Assembly: GCA_963808165.1 (NCBI GenBank)
Contig: CAWEET010000021.1
Coordinates: forward strand, 434,001-498,000
DNA from: Thiosocius sp963808165
Lineage (GTDB): Bacteria > Pseudomonadota > Gammaproteobacteria > Chromatiales > Chromatiaceae
Direction: 5' to 3'
Length of the DNA: 64,000 nt
The notes beneath the pieces are model-generated. The model saw nothing but the letters and a program-made list of their open reading frames with translations, was not told the origin of the DNA and did no database searches. This document shows positions 60,654 to 64,000 of this stretch, piece after piece (within the stretch, counting starts at the first letter, position 1; every line of letters begins with the position of its first letter). Made by a program: the position numbers and the translations under genes.

Positions 60654-61469
60654 TTGGCCGAAACACAGACCGACGCCGTTGCCCCGCAGCAGGAGGAGAT
60701 GCCGTTTGCCGTCGTGCAGGGGCAGCCTCAGTTCACCCTGCCGAAGGACCTGTATATCCCGCCCGATGCGCTCGAGGTGTTCCTCGATGCATTTGAGGGT
60801 CCGCTGGATCTCCTGCTGTACCTGATCCGACGCCAGAACCTCGACATCCTGGACATTCCGATCGCCGACATCACTCGACAGTACATGGAGTACATCGAAC
60901 TGATGCAGGACATGCGCCTCGAACTGGCTGCGGAGTATCTGGTGATGGCGGCGATGCTGGCCGAGATCAAGTCGCGCATGCTGCTGCCGCGGGCGCCGGC
61001 CGAGGAAGAAGAGGAGCACGATCCGCGTGCCGAACTGATCCGCAGGCTGCAGGAGTACGAGCGCTTCAAGCAGGCGGCCGAGGACATAGACGCGCTGCCC
61101 CAGCTTGGCCGCAACGTGTTCCCGGTGCTGGCCGAGGCGCCGCATAAGCACGTCGATCAGGCGCCGCCCGAGGTGGATCTGAAGGAGGTCTTGCTGGCGC
61201 TTAAGGACGTGCTGCACCGCGCGGACATGTTCAGCAGCCACCAGGTCACCCGTGAACCGCTTTCGCTGCGTGAACGCATGAGCCGCGTGCTGCAGTCGGT
61301 CTCGCCGGAGACCTTCACCAAGTTCACCGACCTGTTCGACATCAGCGAGGGCCGGTCGGGGGTCGTGGTCACTTTCATGGCGATTCTCGAGTTGATCAAG
61401 CAGCAGATGATCGAACTGGTCCAGGCCGAGTCGTTCGCGCCAATCCATGTGCGGGCGCGCGGGGGGTGA
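60654..61469 (+). CDS. scpA: Segregation and condensation protein A
   Basis: 271 residues from a TTG at 60654 (reads M-AETQTD); an ATG at 60699 is an alternative with its ribosome-binding site too close. The kleisin signature EVFLDAFEGPLDLLLYLIRRQNLDILDIPIADIT starts near residue 40. The C-terminal winged-helix segment FMAILELIKQQMIELVQ binds the SMC head. It works with ScpB encoded next in chromosome segregation. Confidence 0.94.
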   Translation: MAETQTDAVAPQQEEMPFAVVQGQPQFTLPKDLYIPPDALEVFLDAFEGPLDLLLYLIRRQNLDILDIPIADITRQYMEYIELMQDMRLELAAEYLVMAAMLAEIKSRMLLPRAPAEEEEEHDPRAELIRRLQEYERFKQAAEDIDALPQLGRNVFPVLAEAPHKHVDQAPPEVDLKEVLLALKDVLHRADMFSSHQVTREPLSLRERMSRVLQSVSPETFTKFTDLFDISEGRSGVVVTFMAILELIKQQMIELVQAESFAPIHVRARGG

Positions 61470-61471
61470 GT

Positions 61472-62248
61472 ATGGAGACGGAATCGCAACTCAAGAACAT
61501 CGTCGAAGCGGCTTTGCTGGCCGCTGGACGCCCCTTGTCGCTCGAGGCCATCCAGGGTCTGTTCCCTGAAATCGAGTGCCCGGACAAGCCGCAGTTGCGC
61601 TCTGCGCTGCAACAGCTCATCGAAGACTATCAGGGCCGGGGTATCGAGATTGCCGAGGTCTCCAGCGGCTGGCGCATCCAGGTCCGCGAGACCTGCTCGC
61701 CGTGGGTGTCGCGGCTGTGGGAAGAGCGGCCGGCACGCTATTCGCGTGCGCTGATGGAGACGCTCGCGCTGATCGCCTATCGGCAACCCATCACACGCGG
61801 TGAGGTCGAGGATATCCGCGGGGTCTCGGTGAGCACCAACATCATCAAGACCCTGATGGAGCGTGAATGGGTGCGCCTGCTGGGTCACCGGGACGTCCCC
61901 GGCAGGCCGGCGCTGTATGGCACCACCCGCGAGTTTCTCGACTACTTCGGTCTCAAATCGCTGGATGAACTACCGACGCTCGCCGAATTGCGTGATCTGG
62001 ACGAGATCAACCGCGAACTCGACCTGAGTGATCCAGACAGGCCGGACGACCCGGCGGGCCGGTCCGCCGACGCCGCGGAAGGACAATCGGTGGCAGCCGG
62101 AATCCCCGGTGTAGCGCAGGCTGTGCCTGCCGAGGGAGACGTCGGGCACAGCCCGACCTATGCGGACGGCGAGCCGGGCAACGAGCCGCGGCGTGCAACC
62201 GAATCCGGATCCGACGCGCCGGCCGAACCGGTGCCCAGCCAGCGATGA
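61472..62248 (+). CDS. scpB: Segregation and condensation protein B
   Basis: 258 residues. It has two winged-helix domains with NIVEAALLAAGRPLSLEAI, VSSGWRIQVRE, ALMETLALIAYRQPITRGEVEDIRGV and GHRDVPGRPALYGTTREFLDYFGL. A disordered acidic tail of about 70 residues follows, longer than in many relatives. The ATG at 61472 is used over a GTG at 61466 that overlaps the scpA stop. It overlaps rluB by 4 bases. Confidence 0.94.
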   Translation: METESQLKNIVEAALLAAGRPLSLEAIQGLFPEIECPDKPQLRSALQQLIEDYQGRGIEIAEVSSGWRIQVRETCSPWVSRLWEERPARYSRALMETLALIAYRQPITRGEVEDIRGVSVSTNIIKTLMEREWVRLLGHRDVPGRPALYGTTREFLDYFGLKSLDELPTLAELRDLDEINRELDLSDPDRPDDPAGRSADAAEGQSVAAGIPGVAQAVPAEGDVGHSPTYADGEPGNEPRRATESGSDAPAEPVPSQR

Positions 62249-63090
62249 AGCCCAAGCAAGCCACTGCAGAGCGTCTGCAGAAGCTCCTGGCCAACGCCGG
62301 CCTCGGTTCGCGCCGACAATTGGAGGCGCTGATCAGCGAGGGCAGGGTGAAGGTCAACGGTAAGGTCGCGAAGCTGGGCGACCGGGCGAATGCCGATGAC
62401 CGTATCGAGCTGGATGGTCGCCCGGTCGGCGGCCGGCGCCTGGCCAGCAATGAACGCTTTGCGATCATCTACAACAAGCCCGAGGGGCAAGTCGTCACGC
62501 GCAACGATCCGGAGGGCCGCGATACGGTATTCGGTCATCTGCCGCGCCTGCCTGCCGGCCGCTGGGTCGCGGTGGGCCGGCTGGACGTGAACAGTGCCGG
62601 GCTGCTGCTGTTCACCAGCGACGGTGAGTTGGCCAACCGCCTGATGCACCCGCGAAACCGGGTCGATCGTGAGTACGCGGTACGGGTCCACGGAGAGGTC
62701 ACCGAAGAGATGGTCCAGCAACTGGTGAAGGGTGTCGAGCTGGAGGATGGGCCGGCTCGTTTCGAGGACGTGGTCGATGCCGGTGGCGAGGGTCGCAACC
62801 ACTGGTTCCACCTGGTGATCATGGAGGGCCGCAAGCGTGAGGTGCGCCGCCTGTGGGAGGCGGTCGGTGCCACCGTGTCGCGTCTCAAGCGAGTGCGTTA
62901 CGGTCCAATCATACTGGACAGCCGGGTCAAGGCAGGTCGCTGGCGCGAACTGGAACCGGAAGAGCGGCGCGCGCTGTTGCAGGTGGTCGGTCTGCCGGAC
63001 GATCGCCCCTGGGGCAGTCTGGCGCGCAAGCCGGCGAAAAACAGGCCGGCCCCTCCCGCCTCGCCCTGGAAGCCGCGGTCACGGCGCTGA
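62245..63090 (+). CDS. rluB: 23S rRNA pseudouridine(2605) synthase
   Basis: 281 residues. An N-terminal S4 domain (KLLANAGLGSRRQLEALISEGRVKVNG) precedes the RsuA/RluB catalytic domain with the active Asp in GRLDVNSAGLLLFT and the GRKREVRRLWEAVG motif. A basic, Pro-rich tail ends the protein. It modifies helix 90-type sites of 23S rRNA. Confidence 0.92.
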   Translation: MKPKQATAERLQKLLANAGLGSRRQLEALISEGRVKVNGKVAKLGDRANADDRIELDGRPVGGRRLASNERFAIIYNKPEGQVVTRNDPEGRDTVFGHLPRLPAGRWVAVGRLDVNSAGLLLFTSDGELANRLMHPRNRVDREYAVRVHGEVTEEMVQQLVKGVELEDGPARFEDVVDAGGEGRNHWFHLVIMEGRKREVRRLWEAVGATVSRLKRVRYGPIILDSRVKAGRWRELEPEERRALLQVVGLPDDRPWGSLARKPAKNRPAPPASPWKPRSRR

Positions 63091-63107
63091 ATTCCACGAC
63101 ACGCGGG

Positions 63108-63776
63108 GTGTCATCCGCACCGCCCCCGCCGGCAGCCCTGCGTGCGCTCCACCGCGCGTTGCGCAAGCGCTACGGGGTTCAGCCCTGGTGGCCGGCGGAG
63201 TCGGCCTTCGAGGTGATGGTGGGTGCGGTACTGACGCAGAACACCGCCTGGTCGAATGTCGAAAAGGCGATCGATCGCCTCAAGGCCGCCGGCCTGCTGT
63301 CGTTGCCGGCAGTGCTCGCATGCGACCACGAAACGCTGGCCGAGGCGATCCGACCTTCCGGTTACTTCAACATCAAGGCCCGGCGCCTGCGCAATCTCTG
63401 CCGGTACCTGGATCAACAGGGTGGACTCGATGCCTTTGGCCTCCTCGCTACCGCCGATCAGCGCGCCGGGCTGCTAGACGTGAACGGGGTTGGCCCCGAG
63501 ACCGCGGACGACATCCTGCTCTATGCGCTGCATCGGCCGGTGTTCGTGATCGATGCCTACACGCGACGTCTGCTGCACCGGCTCGGGCTGACGCAGGGCG
63601 ATGAAAGCTACGAGGAACTCCGCTCGGGATTCGAGCGGGCCTTGTCAGCTGATGTCCTGTTGTACCAGCAATACCACGCACTGATCGTCGTGCATGCCAA
63701 AGAGGTCTGTCGCAAGACGCCCGACTGCGGCCGCTGCGCGCTGTCGGTGCAGTGTCCGACCGGCCGGGGCGAGTGA
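63108..63776 (+). CDS. Endonuclease III (Nth) family DNA glycosylase without the catalytic lysine
   Basis: About 222 residues from a GTG at 63108 (the start is uncertain; the frame is open upstream into rluB). The helix-hairpin-helix reads VNGVGPETADDILLYA, where the Nth catalytic Lys position is Glu. The catalytic Asp is kept in VIDAYTRR. A C-terminal C-x5-C-x2-C-x5-C is close to the [4Fe-4S] motif of Nth (C-x6-C-x2-C-x5-C). Lys loss suggests a monofunctional glycosylase, similar to MagIII-type or related proteins. It excises damaged bases, lesion unknown. Confidence 0.8.
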   Translation: MSSAPPPPAALRALHRALRKRYGVQPWWPAESAFEVMVGAVLTQNTAWSNVEKAIDRLKAAGLLSLPAVLACDHETLAEAIRPSGYFNIKARRLRNLCRYLDQQGGLDAFGLLATADQRAGLLDVNGVGPETADDILLYALHRPVFVIDAYTRRLLHRLGLTQGDESYEELRSGFERALSADVLLYQQYHALIVVHAKEVCRKTPDCGRCALSVQCPTGRGE

Positions 63777-63822
63777 TTGCGATGTGACCGGTATGCCCCG
63801 GGCACCGGTCAGGATTTGGCTG

Positions 63823-64000
63823 TCAGGCGAGTCGGCTGCGGTCGCGACCGGCGTTTTTTGCGATATACAGTGCCTTGTCGGCGCGGCTGAAAAAGGTCTC
63901 GGCGTCTTCCTGTTCGTCGAGGCGCGCGACGCCGACACTGATGGTGATCAGGATCTCCGTGCCGCGAACCGACTGCAGTGCCGCGACATTCTTGCGAATG
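63823..64000 (-). CDS. GGDEF-domain protein, C-terminal part only
   Basis: The reverse strand is open from the window edge to a stop at 63823-63825. The 59 or so residues read as the end of a diguanylate cyclase domain: ITISVGVARLDEQEDAETFFSRADKALYIAKNAGRDR. The GGDEF loop itself lies outside the window. Enzymes with this domain make cyclic di-GMP. Confidence 0.85.
   Translation of the reverse strand, partial: IRKNVAALQSVRGTEILITISVGVARLDEQEDAETFFSRADKALYIAKNAGRDRSRLA

Noticed and set aside
1..64000. CRISPR arrays, prophage or conjugative modules
   Set aside because: No regularly spaced direct repeats, cas, integrase, capsid or transfer genes were seen.

Overview
The window is a dense stretch of chromosome, high in GC by eye, from a gammaproteobacterium. 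Conserved gene order supports this: tig-clpP-clpX-lon-hupB, surE-pcm-yqaA-nlpD-rpoS, pyrG-kdsA-eno-ftsB-ispD-ispF-truD, and rnm-yciO-S2P-trpS-scpA-scpB-rluB. A complete ccoNOQP-ccoG-ccoH set with an FNR regulator points to respiration at low oxygen. A secreted Gly/Tyr/Trp-rich protein resembling sulfur-globule envelope proteins suggests a sulfur oxidiser of the Chromatiales type. The lineage is an inference, not something the sequence shows directly.

Layout. 1-13.3 kb: two FAH-family hydrolases, pgm, htpG, adk, a thioredoxin, a DUF1249 protein, iscR-iscU without the rest of the isc operon, a sensor kinase, prmB and hemN. 13.6-23.4 kb: tRNA-Leu, then protein quality control (tig, clpP, clpX, lon), hupB, tRNA-Val, tRNA-Asp, ppiD and fabI. 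23.5-30.4 kb: an oligopeptide-type ABC transporter (binding protein, two permeases, fused double ATPase). 30.4-31.0 kb: a gene-free nest of repeats. 31.0-34.5 kb: mltD, a methyltransferase, rnhA and dnaQ. 34.5-41.7 kb: the cbb3 oxidase operon, fnr and the putative sulfur-globule gene. 42-49.2 kb: the pyrG to truD run. 49.6-54.1 kb: smr and surE to rpoS. 54.2-64 kb: small conserved genes, rnm to rluB, a Nth-family glycosylase and the end of a GGDEF gene.

Regulation visible in the sequence. htpG and lon are each preceded by a heat-shock sigma-32-like promoter with the same spacing and the same unusual -10 element. FNR boxes lie upstream of fnr and ccoN, with a third box overlapping the fnr stop codon. 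iscR has an IscR-like site on its own promoter. hupB has a near-consensus sigma-70 promoter. clpX has a candidate promoter whose spacer is a perfect palindrome.

The main unexplained signals are non-coding repeats. Two copies of a 270-bp MITE-like element with perfect terminal inverted repeats sit in and next to the ABC transporter operon; one copy split a stop codon. A second inverted-repeat element is interrupted by one of these copies. A third, structured repeat occurs twice with covarying outer arms. No phage, integrase, CRISPR array or rRNA was seen.
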